This document shows positions 37,450 to 46,512 of a DNA stretch of 64,000 bases, piece after piece. Location of the stretch: the NCBI RefSeq assembly GCF_000373965.1, contig NZ_KB892846.1:186001-250000 (forward strand), written 5' to 3'. Source of the stretch: Uliginosibacterium gangwonense DSM 18521 (GTDB lineage Bacteria; Pseudomonadota; Gammaproteobacteria; Burkholderiales; Rhodocyclaceae). Numbering within the stretch: the stretch's first letter is position 1; every line of letters begins with the position of its first letter. Position numbers and translations under genes: made by a program. The notes under the pieces are model-generated. The model was not told the origin of the DNA. It was given only the letters and a program-made list of their open reading frames with translations, and did not search any database.

Positions 37450-37850
37450 TCCCCCATCGCCCAAGCCTCCGCCCCTGCCTCACCCTGGCCTTGATCCTGG
37501 GCTTGGGCCTGCTCGCCCCCGGCTTGACGCTTGCCGCCGCCGATGACGATCTAGGCCGCCTGTTCCACACCCCGGAGCGCCGCGCCCAACTCGACGAAAT
37601 GCGCCGCCGCAACATCCCCATCCTGTCCCAATCGCAGCCCACCATGGACAGCATCGCCCTGCAAGGCATCGTGCGCCGCTCCAACGGCCACACCACCCTG
37701 TGGATCAACGGCCAACCGGTTCAGGACAGTGGCATCCGCACCCACCGCAATAGCATCCGCGTCCCGCTGGGCAACGGCCAAACCCGCCAATTAAAGGTGG
37801 GGGAGCACATGGAAGTCAGCAGCCAGTCTGCGCCGGGAGACGGAAAATGA
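37446..37850 (+). CDS. PilP/MshK-like periplasmic protein
   Basis: A 134-residue exported protein with a signal peptide (LTLALILGLGLLAPGLTLAAAD). Its C-terminal segment IALQGIVRRSNGHTTLWINGQPV, followed by GNGQTRQLKVGE, resembles the MshK/PilP/GspC homology region that touches the secretin. It overlaps its neighbours by four bases on both sides. A specific name is uncertain. Confidence 0.6.
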   Translation: MIPHRPSLRPCLTLALILGLGLLAPGLTLAAADDDLGRLFHTPERRAQLDEMRRRNIPILSQSQPTMDSIALQGIVRRSNGHTTLWINGQPVQDSGIRTHRNSIRVPLGNGQTRQLKVGEHMEVSSQSAPGDGK

Positions 37851-38632
37851 GTCCACGCGCTGCGCCACAGGCCCAAACGGGTTTCTTTCTGGTAGAAGTT
37901 GCCATTGCTGTGATCGTATTCGGTATCTTGATGGCCGGAGCCATAGCCGTGCTGCGTCTGCAAACCGAGCGTGCCCAACGGGGGGAAACCCAATCCGCCT
38001 TGGATGAGGCCAAACAGGCACTTTTGAGCTACGCAGCCAGCAATGGGCGGCTCCCCTGCCCTGCCAGCCCCACCAACACCGCCCCGTCAAGCTTTGGTGA
38101 ATCCGAGGCGCTGGTCAGCGGCAGCTGTGAGCACGTCCGGGGCATACTGCCATGGAAAACCCTCAATATCCGTGGCATGGATGGCTGGGGGCAGTATTTG
38201 AGTTACGCCGTCACCACGCCCCTGACCAACGTGCTTGCCGACTCAGGCAACCGAATCACCGGATTCACGGGCGAGACGGCAGGAACCCTCAATCTGCAGA
38301 TATCATCCACACAAAGCCTCACGCCTGCCTTTGTTGTCTGGTCGCATGGCAAAAACGGCAGCTACGGCATCAACGCTGATTTATTCACCTTGCCCGGCAG
38401 CAATAATACCGACGAAAAGGCGAATGATCCCAAAAGCATTTCATCTGTCGATCTTGTCGCGCATGCCGAAGAGTATGATGCCAATGACAGCACGAAAAGC
38501 TTTGACGATATTGCCACCTGGGTCTCCACTTACGTTCTCACCGGTGCAGTAAGGGGAGGCGGATTTTGCGTACCGCCCAACGCAAGCGCAACGAGTTGTA
38601 CACTCCCGCCCCCAACATCCAGCAGCGGTTAA
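37847..38632 (+). CDS. Large prepilin-like protein of the MSHA-like operon
   Basis: A 261-residue prepilin: leader ending in QTG, then FFLVEVAIAVIVFGILMAGAIAVL with Glu at mature position 5. The body has the pattern LLSYAASNGRLPCPA...GILPWKTLNIRGMDGWGQYLSYAVTTP, seen in large pseudopilins of betaproteobacteria. It is the only prepilin gene in this operon. Complete MSHA loci have several, including a small major pilin, so this protein may form a short pseudopilus or a tip. No prepilin peptidase is encoded in the window. Confidence 0.85.
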   Translation: MSPRAAPQAQTGFFLVEVAIAVIVFGILMAGAIAVLRLQTERAQRGETQSALDEAKQALLSYAASNGRLPCPASPTNTAPSSFGESEALVSGSCEHVRGILPWKTLNIRGMDGWGQYLSYAVTTPLTNVLADSGNRITGFTGETAGTLNLQISSTQSLTPAFVVWSHGKNGSYGINADLFTLPGSNNTDEKANDPKSISSVDLVAHAEEYDANDSTKSFDDIATWVSTYVLTGAVRGGGFCVPPNASATSCTLPPPTSSSG

Positions 38633-38647
38633 GCCCCCGTTTTTTGC

Positions 38648-39979
38648 ATGCAGACAGAAGCCACCACCTTCCTCCAGCGCTTACGCTCCGCCGGGGTTAC
38701 TCCGGAGGATAGTGACGACCTGCGCCAGCAGAAGTCCCTGCTGTATTTCGTCAGCGGTCTGGTCAGCGTAGCGGCAGCTTTGTGGTTGCTGGTGTACTGG
38801 CTGGCCGGGCCAAGGCTGTCTTCATCCTTGCCGTTTGCCTTGCAGGTGGCCATCAGCGGCAATCTGTTTATTTACGCGGCATGGGGAAACTTCAAGGTCT
38901 TCCGCAATGCCTTGCTGGGCATCCTGCTTTTTTTCCCATTCGTAGCGCAATGGGCCTTGGGTGACTTCGTCACCGCATCCGGCCTGGTACTTTGGGGCTT
39001 ATTGGCGCCCTTGTGCGCCCTGCTATGCCTGGGGGTGGAAGAATCCGGGCCGTGGTTCTTTGCCTATGTGGTGCTCACCGTCGTGACCGGCGCCACCGAT
39101 TACTTCCTGGCCGACACGGGGGCCGCCACCAACGCAGTCCCCCGGCAGATATCGCTACTGTTTTTTGCGCTGAACTTTGCCACGATATCGATTCTGGTCT
39201 ATCTGAGCATGCGCTTTGCCATTGCCGAGCGCAATCGCACCTTGCTGAAGCTTGAGGACGCGCATGCACGCCTGGCAATTGAACAGGCACGCTCGGAGCG
39301 CCTGTTGCTCAACATCCTGCCCGCCCCAGTGGCCGAGCGGCTGAAAGACCCGACTGCGCGGGTTGCCGATGGCTATTCCGAAGTCACGGTGATGTTTGCC
39401 GACATCGTCAACTTCACCGAACTGGCTTCCAAGATGTCGCCAGACGCCGTGTTTGCGCTGCTCAACCATGTGTTTGGCAAATTCGACGAGATGGCCGAGC
39501 AGCACGGCCTGGAGAAGATCAAAACGATTGGGGACGCCTACATGGTCGCCGGGGGCCTGGATGAGCAACATCCCGATCCCTGCCAAGCCATCGCAGAGCT
39601 GGCACTAGATATGTGCGCGTGGCTGGCACAGGATGACACCCTTAATTTCAGTCGCCCTTTACAACTGCGTATCGGCATCGGCACCGGCCCGGTGGTCGCG
39701 GGTGTAGTCGGCAAAAAGAAATTCATCTACGATTTGTGGGGCGATACGGTCAATCTGGCGCACCGCATCACTAGCGAGAGCATGCCGAACACCATTCTGT
39801 GTGATTCGACCACCTTCCTGCGTCTGAAATACCGCTACGTATTCGAAGACCCGGTCACCCTTCGCCTGAAGGGCAAGGGCATGGTCAGCGTATGGCGTCT
39901 ACTCACCCGCCCACGCCCCAATCAGGGCAGTGTCTATCTGGGCGAATCCCCCACGCTGGATATTGACCTGACCGGTTGA
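38648..39979 (+). CDS. Membrane-bound class III adenylate cyclase
   Basis: A 443-residue protein with about six N-terminal transmembrane helices (30-190), a short coiled coil and a catalytic domain (about 240-425). The metal-binding aspartates are Asp252 (MFADIVNFT) and Asp296 (TIGDAYM). Lys292 and Asp362 (YDLWGDTVN) are the adenine-selecting pair, and Arg373 follows, so ATP is the likely substrate. It would make cyclic AMP at the inner membrane. It follows the pseudopilin gene by 15 bases, so it may be co-transcribed. The membrane domain has no family I can name. Confidence 0.9.
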   Translation: MQTEATTFLQRLRSAGVTPEDSDDLRQQKSLLYFVSGLVSVAAALWLLVYWLAGPRLSSSLPFALQVAISGNLFIYAAWGNFKVFRNALLGILLFFPFVAQWALGDFVTASGLVLWGLLAPLCALLCLGVEESGPWFFAYVVLTVVTGATDYFLADTGAATNAVPRQISLLFFALNFATISILVYLSMRFAIAERNRTLLKLEDAHARLAIEQARSERLLLNILPAPVAERLKDPTARVADGYSEVTVMFADIVNFTELASKMSPDAVFALLNHVFGKFDEMAEQHGLEKIKTIGDAYMVAGGLDEQHPDPCQAIAELALDMCAWLAQDDTLNFSRPLQLRIGIGTGPVVAGVVGKKKFIYDLWGDTVNLAHRITSESMPNTILCDSTTFLRLKYRYVFEDPVTLRLKGKGMVSVWRLLTRPRPNQGSVYLGESPTLDIDLTG

Positions 39980-40073
39980 GCCTGCTTTTTTCACTTCCTT
40001 GTGACGCAGTTGTGCATCGTCAAACATCCCAGGCCAAAGTGAAATCCTGGTGCAACATGAGTTCGCAACACTT

Positions 40074-40092
40074 GGGACAAAGCCTTTGTCCC
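40074..40092 (+). promoter_or_regulatory. Hairpin just upstream of the EAL-CBS-GGDEF gene
   Basis: GGGACAAA-GCC-TTTGTCCC is a perfect eight-base-pair hairpin ending 10 bases before the ATG, where the ribosome binding site should be. It could limit translation initiation or be an operator. No good Shine-Dalgarno sequence is visible beside it. Confidence 0.45.
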
Positions 40093-40102
40093 GAAAGTTG
40101 CC

Positions 40103-41995
40103 ATGCCTCCCTTGCCTTGCCCTGTCGCCTCCGATTATCTGCAACAACAGATCCCCCAAACTTTGCTTGAAAGTGGAGAGCATCGCCTGCTGCGCCAGAT
40201 CATCACTGAAAAAATGCTGGACGTGGCATTCCAACCGATCCTGGGTTTGGCCTCGCGCAACCATCTGGGCTACGAGGCGCTGATCCGCCCGCGCCACACA
40301 GAGGTTTTCCCTGGGCCGAGCGAGCTGTTCGCCATGGCCGAACGCTGTGGTCTGAGTACTCCGCTGGATCATGCCTGCCGCGAGGTCATCCTGCGCCGTT
40401 TTGCCGAACTGGGCTTGCCGGGAACCCTATTTCTGAACGCCACGCCCAACAGCCTGTTTGATCATCGTTTCCAGAACGGGGAAACTCAAGGCTTGCTGCG
40501 CTCGCTGGATCTGCCTGCCTCAAGGATCGTAATCGAGATTACCGAAAACCAGAAGATCAACGACTTTGGCGCTTTCCGTGAGGTCCTGGGTATCTTTCGC
40601 AACAAAGGCTTTCGCTTTGCCATCGATGACCTGGGCCAAGGCATGTCGAACCTGCGGATGTGGACCGAGATCCACCCGGAAATCGTGAAGATCGACCGCC
40701 ACTTCATCGACGGGATTGCCGAAGACGCGCTCAAATTTCAACTGGTACGCGCCATGCACGGCATGGCCGAGACTTGCGGCGCCTTTCTGATTGCCGAAGG
40801 GGTCGAACGGCAGGAGGACTTTCTCGCTGTGCGTGACATTGGCATACCCTTCGTGCAAGGCTATTTCGTCGCCCGCCCAAGCCCGATACCGGAGAAACAG
40901 CCTCAACGCAGCGTGCTGGAAGTGCTCAGTGGCAGCCGCATCTCGGTGTTCCCCTCCAGCACCAAAGCCGTGGGCAACAGCGTCACGGCGCGGGCGCTGG
41001 TGCAAGAAGTACAAGCCGTGGCCCCTACCCTCAATTGCGAGCATGTCTTTCACCTTTTTGAAGAGCAGCCGGAATTGCGTGAGCTGGCCGTGGTGGCGGA
41101 AGATGGCGCCCCACTCGGGCTGATCCACCGCAACAAGCTCATCGATGATCTGGCCCGCCCTTTCCGCCGGGAACTGTATGGACGCCGCCCGTGTGCCGGG
41201 CTGATGGATCGCGCCATCCTGTTGATTGACGAAAGCATGCCGATCCAGGATCTGGCGCGCCAGCTGACCCGCGCCACACGCAGCGTGCTGCACGAGGGCT
41301 TCATCGTGACCGAACAAGGCCGCTATCTGGGAATCGGCTACAGCCAGGACATGGTGGCGCTGATCACCGACATGCAGATCCGTGCCGCCCGTTATGCCAA
41401 TCCACTGACCCAGTTACCCGGCAATGTGCCCATCAACGAGCACATCGAGCGGCTGCTTGCCAACCAGACCCGTTTTGTCGCCTGCTACGCAGACCTGGAT
41501 GCCTTCAAGCCTTTCAATGATGTTTATGGTTACAGGCGGGGAGATGACCTGATCCAGTTGCTAGGCGATCTGCTGGTGGAAACCGCCGATCCACGCGAGG
41601 ATTTTGTCGGCCACATTGGTGGCGACGATTTCCTGGTACTGTTCCAGAGCAAGGATTGGCAGAGCCGCTGCGAAAGGGTACTGGCGCTATTTGAGCGACG
41701 CGTGCGTCCGCTCCTGAGCGAAGAGGATCTCACCCGTGGCAGCATTGTGTGCGAGAACCGCAGCGGGCAACTCATCCAGCATAGCCTGCCCGCCTTGTCG
41801 ATTGGTGCGCTGCCTGTGGAGCCGGGTAGCTTCGGCTCCCACCACGAGATTTCTGCCGCAGCGGCGGAAGCCAAAAAGCAGGCCAAACGCATCCCGGGCA
41901 ACAGCCTGTTCGTGGAACGCCGCCGTGCTGCCTACCCGATCACACTGGATGCTGGGCCTGCAGCGCAGCCAACCACTGTGGCACCGTGTCGTTAA
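40103..41995 (+). CDS. EAL-CBS-GGDEF cyclic-di-GMP signalling protein
   Basis: A 630-residue soluble protein. The N-terminal EAL domain keeps the key residues: EAL 58-60, NATPNSL, IEITE, AIDDLGQG, KIDRHFI, AEGVE and VQGYFVARP. It is therefore probably an active cyclic-di-GMP phosphodiesterase. The middle CBS pair (about 290-425) may sense nucleotides. The C-terminal GGDEF domain has GGDDF (506-510) instead of GG(D/E)EF, so it may be inactive or regulatory. The gene follows the adenylate cyclase and the MshE-containing operon, which suggests it tunes that machine. Its last 56 bases overlap the convergent etfA. Confidence 0.92.
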   Translation: MPPLPCPVASDYLQQQIPQTLLESGEHRLLRQIITEKMLDVAFQPILGLASRNHLGYEALIRPRHTEVFPGPSELFAMAERCGLSTPLDHACREVILRRFAELGLPGTLFLNATPNSLFDHRFQNGETQGLLRSLDLPASRIVIEITENQKINDFGAFREVLGIFRNKGFRFAIDDLGQGMSNLRMWTEIHPEIVKIDRHFIDGIAEDALKFQLVRAMHGMAETCGAFLIAEGVERQEDFLAVRDIGIPFVQGYFVARPSPIPEKQPQRSVLEVLSGSRISVFPSSTKAVGNSVTARALVQEVQAVAPTLNCEHVFHLFEEQPELRELAVVAEDGAPLGLIHRNKLIDDLARPFRRELYGRRPCAGLMDRAILLIDESMPIQDLARQLTRATRSVLHEGFIVTEQGRYLGIGYSQDMVALITDMQIRAARYANPLTQLPGNVPINEHIERLLANQTRFVACYADLDAFKPFNDVYGYRRGDDLIQLLGDLLVETADPREDFVGHIGGDDFLVLFQSKDWQSRCERVLALFERRVRPLLSEEDLTRGSIVCENRSGQLIQHSLPALSIGALPVEPGSFGSHHEISAAAAEAKKQAKRIPGNSLFVERRRAAYPITLDAGPAAQPTTVAPCR

Positions 41996-42890
41996 GATCC
42001 CCCACCAAGGCGTAATCGGCCACCTGGAGCAAAGGGGCCTCTGCGTCCTTGTTGAATGCCACCACCACGCGTGCGCCACGAATCCCCGCCACGTGCTGGG
42101 CAGCGCCGGATATGCCAATAGCAATATACAGCTCTGGCGCCACAATCTGCCCGGTCTGGCCGACCTGCCAGTCATACGGCGCAAAACCTGCATCCACTGC
42201 AGCACGCGTTGCGCCAATGGCGGCACCCAACATATCGGCCAAGGGATAGATCAGGCGGGCAAAGTTATCCTTGCTGCCCAGGCCCTGCCCCCCGGCCACA
42301 ATGACTTGCGCATCTGCCAGCGCGGGGCGTGCGCCCCCCTGATACTGGCGGGCGATACGCTGGCTGACGCCCATGTCTGGCCCAGCAGGGGCAACATCCA
42401 CCGGCGCAGCACTTGTGCTGCGCGCTGCGGGGGCAAACGCGCTGGGGCGAATGGTGAGCACCTTGACCGGCTCCCTGCACTGCACGGTACTGAGCACATT
42501 GCCCGCATAGGTGGGACGCACGAATAAGTCCGGTGCCAGAATCTGGATCACATCGGAAACCGGCGCCACATCCAGCATGGCGGCCAAGCGGGGCGCCAAG
42601 GCCTTGCCGAATGGCGTGGCCGCAAATACCACGTGGGTATAGAGCGCAGCAGTCTGGGCAATCGGCAGGGCCAGATTCTCGACCCCATGATCTCGATAGT
42701 GGGGGGCGGCCAGACAGCGAACCCGTGTCACCCCTTGCAGCATGGCGACTTCGGTACATACGGCTTCACCCGGATCGGTCGCCAGCAGCACATGTACATC
42801 ACTCCCCAGTTGGCGGGCGGCGGTCAAAACCTTGGCGCTAGCAGGATGCAGGTGGCCTTCACGCAATTCAGCAACGAGCAGGATCGTCAT
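41940..42890 (-). CDS. etfA: Electron transfer flavoprotein alpha subunit
   Basis: A 316-residue ETF-alpha. The C-terminal FAD-binding region has the conserved [27 protein letters not shown], with [22 protein letters not shown] after it. With the beta subunit it carries electrons from acyl-CoA and related dehydrogenases to the ETF:quinone oxidoreductase. It overlaps etfB by four bases, and its 3' end overlaps the EAL-CBS-GGDEF gene by 56 bases. Confidence 0.96.
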   Translation of the reverse strand: MTILLVAELREGHLHPASAKVLTAARQLGSDVHVLLATDPGEAVCTEVAMLQGVTRVRCLAAPHYRDHGVENLALPIAQTAALYTHVVFAATPFGKALAPRLAAMLDVAPVSDVIQILAPDLFVRPTYAGNVLSTVQCREPVKVLTIRPSAFAPAARSTSAAPVDVAPAGPDMGVSQRIARQYQGGARPALADAQVIVAGGQGLGSKDNFARLIYPLADMLGAAIGATRAAVDAGFAPYDWQVGQTGQIVAPELYIAIGISGAAQHVAGIRGARVVVAFNKDAEAPLLQVADYALVGDLNDTVPQWLAALQAQHPV

Positions 42891-43648
42891 GCGCAGCCCT
42901 CCGCCAACACACCTTTCTGGCGCAGGGCTTCATCCAGCTCAGCCACAGAAGAAAGTATGCGGACCGCATCACGCGATGGCGGTTCGGCACAGGCGATCTG
43001 CGGGATGCGTGGTGCAAGATCAAGGCCCAGGTCGCGAGCCAGAAGTGTCTCGATGGGGGCACGGCGTGCCTTCATCACATTGACCAGCGAGGCATAGCGC
43101 GGCTGGTTCAGGTGCAGCTCTGCACTTACCAATGCAGGCAAGCTCACTGACAGAGTGTCGGTACAGCCATCCAGTGCGCATTCAACAATCAGGCGATCCG
43201 CTTCACACTCCAAGCGCGTGGCAAAACAGGCCTGGGGCCAGCCCAACATCGCCGCCAGCATCGGGCCGACTTGGGCAGCATCATCATCAATGGCCTGCTT
43301 GCCACACAGCACCAGATCCGCCGCTTCACGCTGGGCCACAGCGCGCAGCACACTGGCCACAGCCAGCGGCTCCAGGGCAGCATCACTTTCAACCAGCACG
43401 GCGCGATCCGCCCCCAGCGCCAAAGCATGGCGCAGTACATCCTGGCAGACGGCCTCCCCACAGGTGACCACCACCACCTCGTCTGCCTGCCCGCGTTCCT
43501 TGAGGCGCACGGCCTCTTCCAGCGCCACCTCGTCAAAGGGATTCATGCACATCTTCTGCCCGGCCAGATCCAAGCCCTGCCCGTCGGCACGCCAGCGCAC
43601 CTTGATATTGGGGTCAAGCACACGCTTGACCGGCACTAGCACCTTCAC
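42887..43648 (-). CDS. etfB: Electron transfer flavoprotein beta subunit
   Basis: A 253-residue ETF-beta beginning KVLVPVKRVLDPNIKVRWRADG, with MNPFDEVALEEAVRLKE and the AMP-binding CGKQAIDDDAAQVGPMLAAMLGWPQ. I chose the GTG at 43648 because a GGGAG stands just upstream and the family starts at this point; an ATG at 43663 is also in frame. It is the first gene of the etfBA operon. No ETF dehydrogenase is nearby. Confidence 0.95.
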   Translation of the reverse strand: MKVLVPVKRVLDPNIKVRWRADGQGLDLAGQKMCMNPFDEVALEEAVRLKERGQADEVVVVTCGEAVCQDVLRHALALGADRAVLVESDAALEPLAVASVLRAVAQREAADLVLCGKQAIDDDAAQVGPMLAAMLGWPQACFATRLECEADRLIVECALDGCTDTLSVSLPALVSAELHLNQPRYASLVNVMKARRAPIETLLARDLGLDLAPRIPQIACAEPPSRDAVRILSSVAELDEALRQKGVLAEGCA

Positions 43649-43767
43649 ACTTTCTCCCTTCATCCTGCCAAAGCTCAATAAATAACACTTGTGCGCCACA
43701 GACACCACAGCCGCAAGGCGCCATTCAGTTAGAATTTGCCCTCTTCGCTTTTTAGCTTGTTGTTCCC

Positions 43768-44265
43768 ATGCCCAAACTCAATTTGCGCAACACCTTCATC
43801 CTGATCTGCATTCTCTGTTCAGCATGGCTGGTCTATGTGCTTGCGGCCTTGTACTTTACCAACACCCCCGCCTCGCCGCTCGTGATCTTGCAATGTTATG
43901 GCCTGGCTGTTGCAGTGGGGGCTACATTGCTGGGGGCCTGGCATGACACGCGTAGCGCCATGCGCCGCATCTACGCGGGTCTGGCCCTGCTGGCGCTGTG
44001 CATGGGGTTGGGGGCCACCATGGAAAACCAGGGCTATCCGGTCACGGGGGCTGCATCACCCAATCACGCACTGGCACAGACTGTCATTGGCACCTTGCCA
44101 ATGGCCTCCCGCCTGCAAACCCAGCTTGGCGCCAGCCTGCCTGCGCAGACAAGCGTCGCCGCCCCAGCCAGCGAACGTTGGCGCCTGTGGGGCGATGCGC
44201 TGCTGGTGCTTCTGGCGCTTTGGCAAACCTGCCGCAAGACACCTGAAAGACGTCGTTTTGGTTAA
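43768..44265 (+). CDS. Small membrane protein of unknown function
   Basis: A 165-residue protein with three or four hydrophobic helices (about 8-30, 40-60, 66-86 and near 140-155) and a basic C terminus. A short loop NQGYPVTGAASPNHALAQ lies between helices. I recognise no family. It stands alone between the divergent etf operon and the IclR gene. Confidence 0.7.
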   Translation: MPKLNLRNTFILICILCSAWLVYVLAALYFTNTPASPLVILQCYGLAVAVGATLLGAWHDTRSAMRRIYAGLALLALCMGLGATMENQGYPVTGAASPNHALAQTVIGTLPMASRLQTQLGASLPAQTSVAAPASERWRLWGDALLVLLALWQTCRKTPERRRFG

Positions 44266-44347
44266 AGACAACTGAAATCATCGCTTCTTGAGAATATCAG
44301 GGGAATTTCATATAGCGAAAACCAATCCCATCAAGTAAGATTGGGAT

Positions 44348-45145
44348 ATGCAAGATCATCCACTCGCCACTGATTCGCCAGACTGCAAGGAAAGCAAGGG
44401 TTCCTCCATCCAGGTCATCGACCGGATGATGAACCTCATTGATGCTTTGGCCTCGCACAGTGAGCCGATCACGCTCAAACAACTGGCGCAGGATACCCAA
44501 CTCCACCCCTCGACCGCGCATCGCATCCTGGGTGCGCTGATTGCCCAGGGCTTTGTGGAGCGCACGGATAGCAGTTGCTACCGCTTGGGAATACGCCTGC
44601 TGGAATTGGGTAATCTGGTCAAGAGCCGCATCTCGGTGCGTGAAGTTGCCATGCCTGCTATGCTGCGACTGCACGCCTTCACCGGCGAAAGCGTCAACCT
44701 GGGGATGCGTTCGGGCGACGAAATCGTGTATGTGGAGCGCACCTCCAGTGGGCGTTCGGCCGTGCGCGTGGTGCACATCGTTGGCGCCCGCGCCCCCTTG
44801 CACACCACCGCCACGGGCAAACTCTTCCTGGCTGAAGACAATGCCAATGAGGTGCGCGCCTACGTAGAGCGCACCGGGCTCCCTTCCGCCACCACCTCAT
44901 CCATCACCTCGCTGGCCGCCTTGGAACAGGAGCTGGCCAAGGTGCGCAGCGCGCATCTGGCGTATGACATGGAAGAAGTGGAAAACGGTGTGCGCTGCAT
45001 TGCCGCCGCAATCCGGGATGACCAGGGCAAACTCGTTGCGGGGCTCTCGTTGTCCACCCCCGTCGAGCGCTTCAATTCCGACTGGGCCTCCATCGTCAAA
45101 GCCACCGCAGCGGAAATCTCGCGCTCGCTGGGCTACGTTGCTTAA
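44348..45145 (+). CDS. IclR-family transcriptional regulator
   Basis: A 265-residue regulator with an N-terminal winged helix (about 20-82; SIQVIDRMMNLIDALASHSEPITLKQLAQDTQLHPSTAHRIL) and the IclR effector domain (GESVNLGMRSGDEIVYVERT, LHTTATGKLFLA, GVRCIAAAIRDDQGKLVAGLSLSTP). IclR proteins sense small organic acids or aromatic compounds. No target is obvious: neighbours are an unknown membrane protein and a convergent endopeptidase gene. Confidence 0.93.
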   Translation: MQDHPLATDSPDCKESKGSSIQVIDRMMNLIDALASHSEPITLKQLAQDTQLHPSTAHRILGALIAQGFVERTDSSCYRLGIRLLELGNLVKSRISVREVAMPAMLRLHAFTGESVNLGMRSGDEIVYVERTSSGRSAVRVVHIVGARAPLHTTATGKLFLAEDNANEVRAYVERTGLPSATTSSITSLAALEQELAKVRSAHLAYDMEEVENGVRCIAAAIRDDQGKLVAGLSLSTPVERFNSDWASIVKATAAEISRSLGYVA

Positions 45146-45236
45146 ACTAGCCAAGCCAAGCGGAACAGGCGATATGCCAAAGCGTTAATGGCAGACGAGG
45201 AAAGGCGGGCAGGAACCATCTCACCCAGCCATAAAT

Positions 45237-45274
45237 AAAAAAACCGCCCAGCCTTGTCGCTGAGCGGTTTTTTT
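45237..45274. terminator. Bidirectional terminator
   Basis: CCGC-C-CAGC / GCTG-A-GCGG forms a stem with one mismatch, flanked by an A-run (45237-45243) and a T-run (45268-45274). It serves the IclR gene and the convergent endopeptidase gene. Confidence 0.9.
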
Positions 45275-45300
45275 ACATCAATAGCCCCTTGCGAAGCACA

Positions 45301-46467
45301 TCACAAGGATGGGCGATGGGCTCCCGATGTATCCGCCACCTTGGCGCTGCCCCCACGGGGAAGGGCCTCCTCCAGCCAGCGGCGTATACGATTGGCATCA
45401 GCCAGACGCGTGAAGCGCCCCCAGGAATCAAGCAACACTATCGCCAGCGGCTTGTTGGCCATCCAGGCCTGCATCACCAGACATTTGCCGGATTCATTGA
45501 TGAAGCCGGTCTTGGAGACTTCAATCTGCCATTCCGGGCTCTTCACCAAGGCATTGGTATTGTGGAAGGTATGCGGTCTGCCACTGGCCAGATCCACGGT
45601 GTACTCAGCCGTGGTGGTGAATTCGCGGATCAGTGGGTAATGCGAGGCATTGGACACCAGAATTGCCAAATCACGTGCGGAAGACACGTTGCTCTGGTTC
45701 AGGCCGGAGGGGTCGTAGTAGCGTGTATCGCTCATGCCCAACAATTGCGCCTTGGCATTCATAGCCTCCATAAACGCTTTGCGTCCGCCAGGGTAGTAGC
45801 GCGACAAAGCCAGCGCAGCGCGGTTTTCAGACGACATCAGGGCCAGACGCATGAATTCCTCACGAGTCAGGCGGGTTCCCACCACCAAACGCGAGCTGGT
45901 GCCCTTGAGCTTATCGACATCGTCTTCAGAGACTTCCAGCATCTCATTCAGGGGAAGACGTGCATCCAGCACCACCATCGCCGTCATCAGCTTGGTAATG
46001 GAAGCGATGGGCACCACCGAATTGGAATTCTTTTCCAGGAGCACCTGACCGGTACGCACATCCTGCACATAGAATGCGGAAGAGCGCAGAAGCGGGTTGC
46101 CTGAGCTATCGAAATCAGAAGTATCCGCCTCGCGGGGCTCTACCCGCTCACGGCGCATGGACACCTTGACAGGTTCTGCCATTCGGGCCTGCTTGCGCGA
46201 CCCCCTGGCCGCAGCCTGCCGTGATCTTTTGCCTTTGGAGGTAGTCTCAAGCCATTTGCCAGACTTACCCCTGGCCTCTTTACCACCAGCCCGGGTCTTG
46301 GTTTCCTTGCCCTTGGCTGCAGCATGGCGGGAATTTTCTGCCTTGGCGTGTTTGGACGCCACCGCTTTCTGCGGTTCGGCATGATGCCGGGCCAGAGCAG
46401 GGTAAGAAAACAGGAGCGCTCCCAACACCACTCCGGAGATACTAAGTACGCGACGCAATATGCGCAT
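45301..46467 (-). CDS. pbpG: D-alanyl-D-alanine endopeptidase, PBP7/PbpG type
   Basis: About 388 residues: a signal peptide (RRVLSISGVVLGALLFSYPALA), a long Lys/Arg/Ala-rich linker (about 30-115) and an S11 penicillin-binding domain with SITK (156-159, nucleophile Ser), SEN (213-215) and KTG (319-321). It cuts D-Ala crosslinks of periplasmic peptidoglycan. The basic linker is unusually long and may bind the cell wall. An in-frame ATG at 46494 is an alternative start. Confidence 0.92.
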   Translation of the reverse strand: MRILRRVLSISGVVLGALLFSYPALARHHAEPQKAVASKHAKAENSRHAAAKGKETKTRAGGKEARGKSGKWLETTSKGKRSRQAAARGSRKQARMAEPVKVSMRRERVEPREADTSDFDSSGNPLLRSSAFYVQDVRTGQVLLEKNSNSVVPIASITKLMTAMVVLDARLPLNEMLEVSEDDVDKLKGTSSRLVVGTRLTREEFMRLALMSSENRAALALSRYYPGGRKAFMEAMNAKAQLLGMSDTRYYDPSGLNQSNVSSARDLAILVSNASHYPLIREFTTTAEYTVDLASGRPHTFHNTNALVKSPEWQIEVSKTGFINESGKCLVMQAWMANKPLAIVLLDSWGRFTRLADANRIRRWLEEALPRGGSAKVADTSGAHRPSL

Positions 46468-46512
46468 TGGACCACCGTTTTTGCACAACTTCATGTCTTC
46501 AGATTGTAGCAA

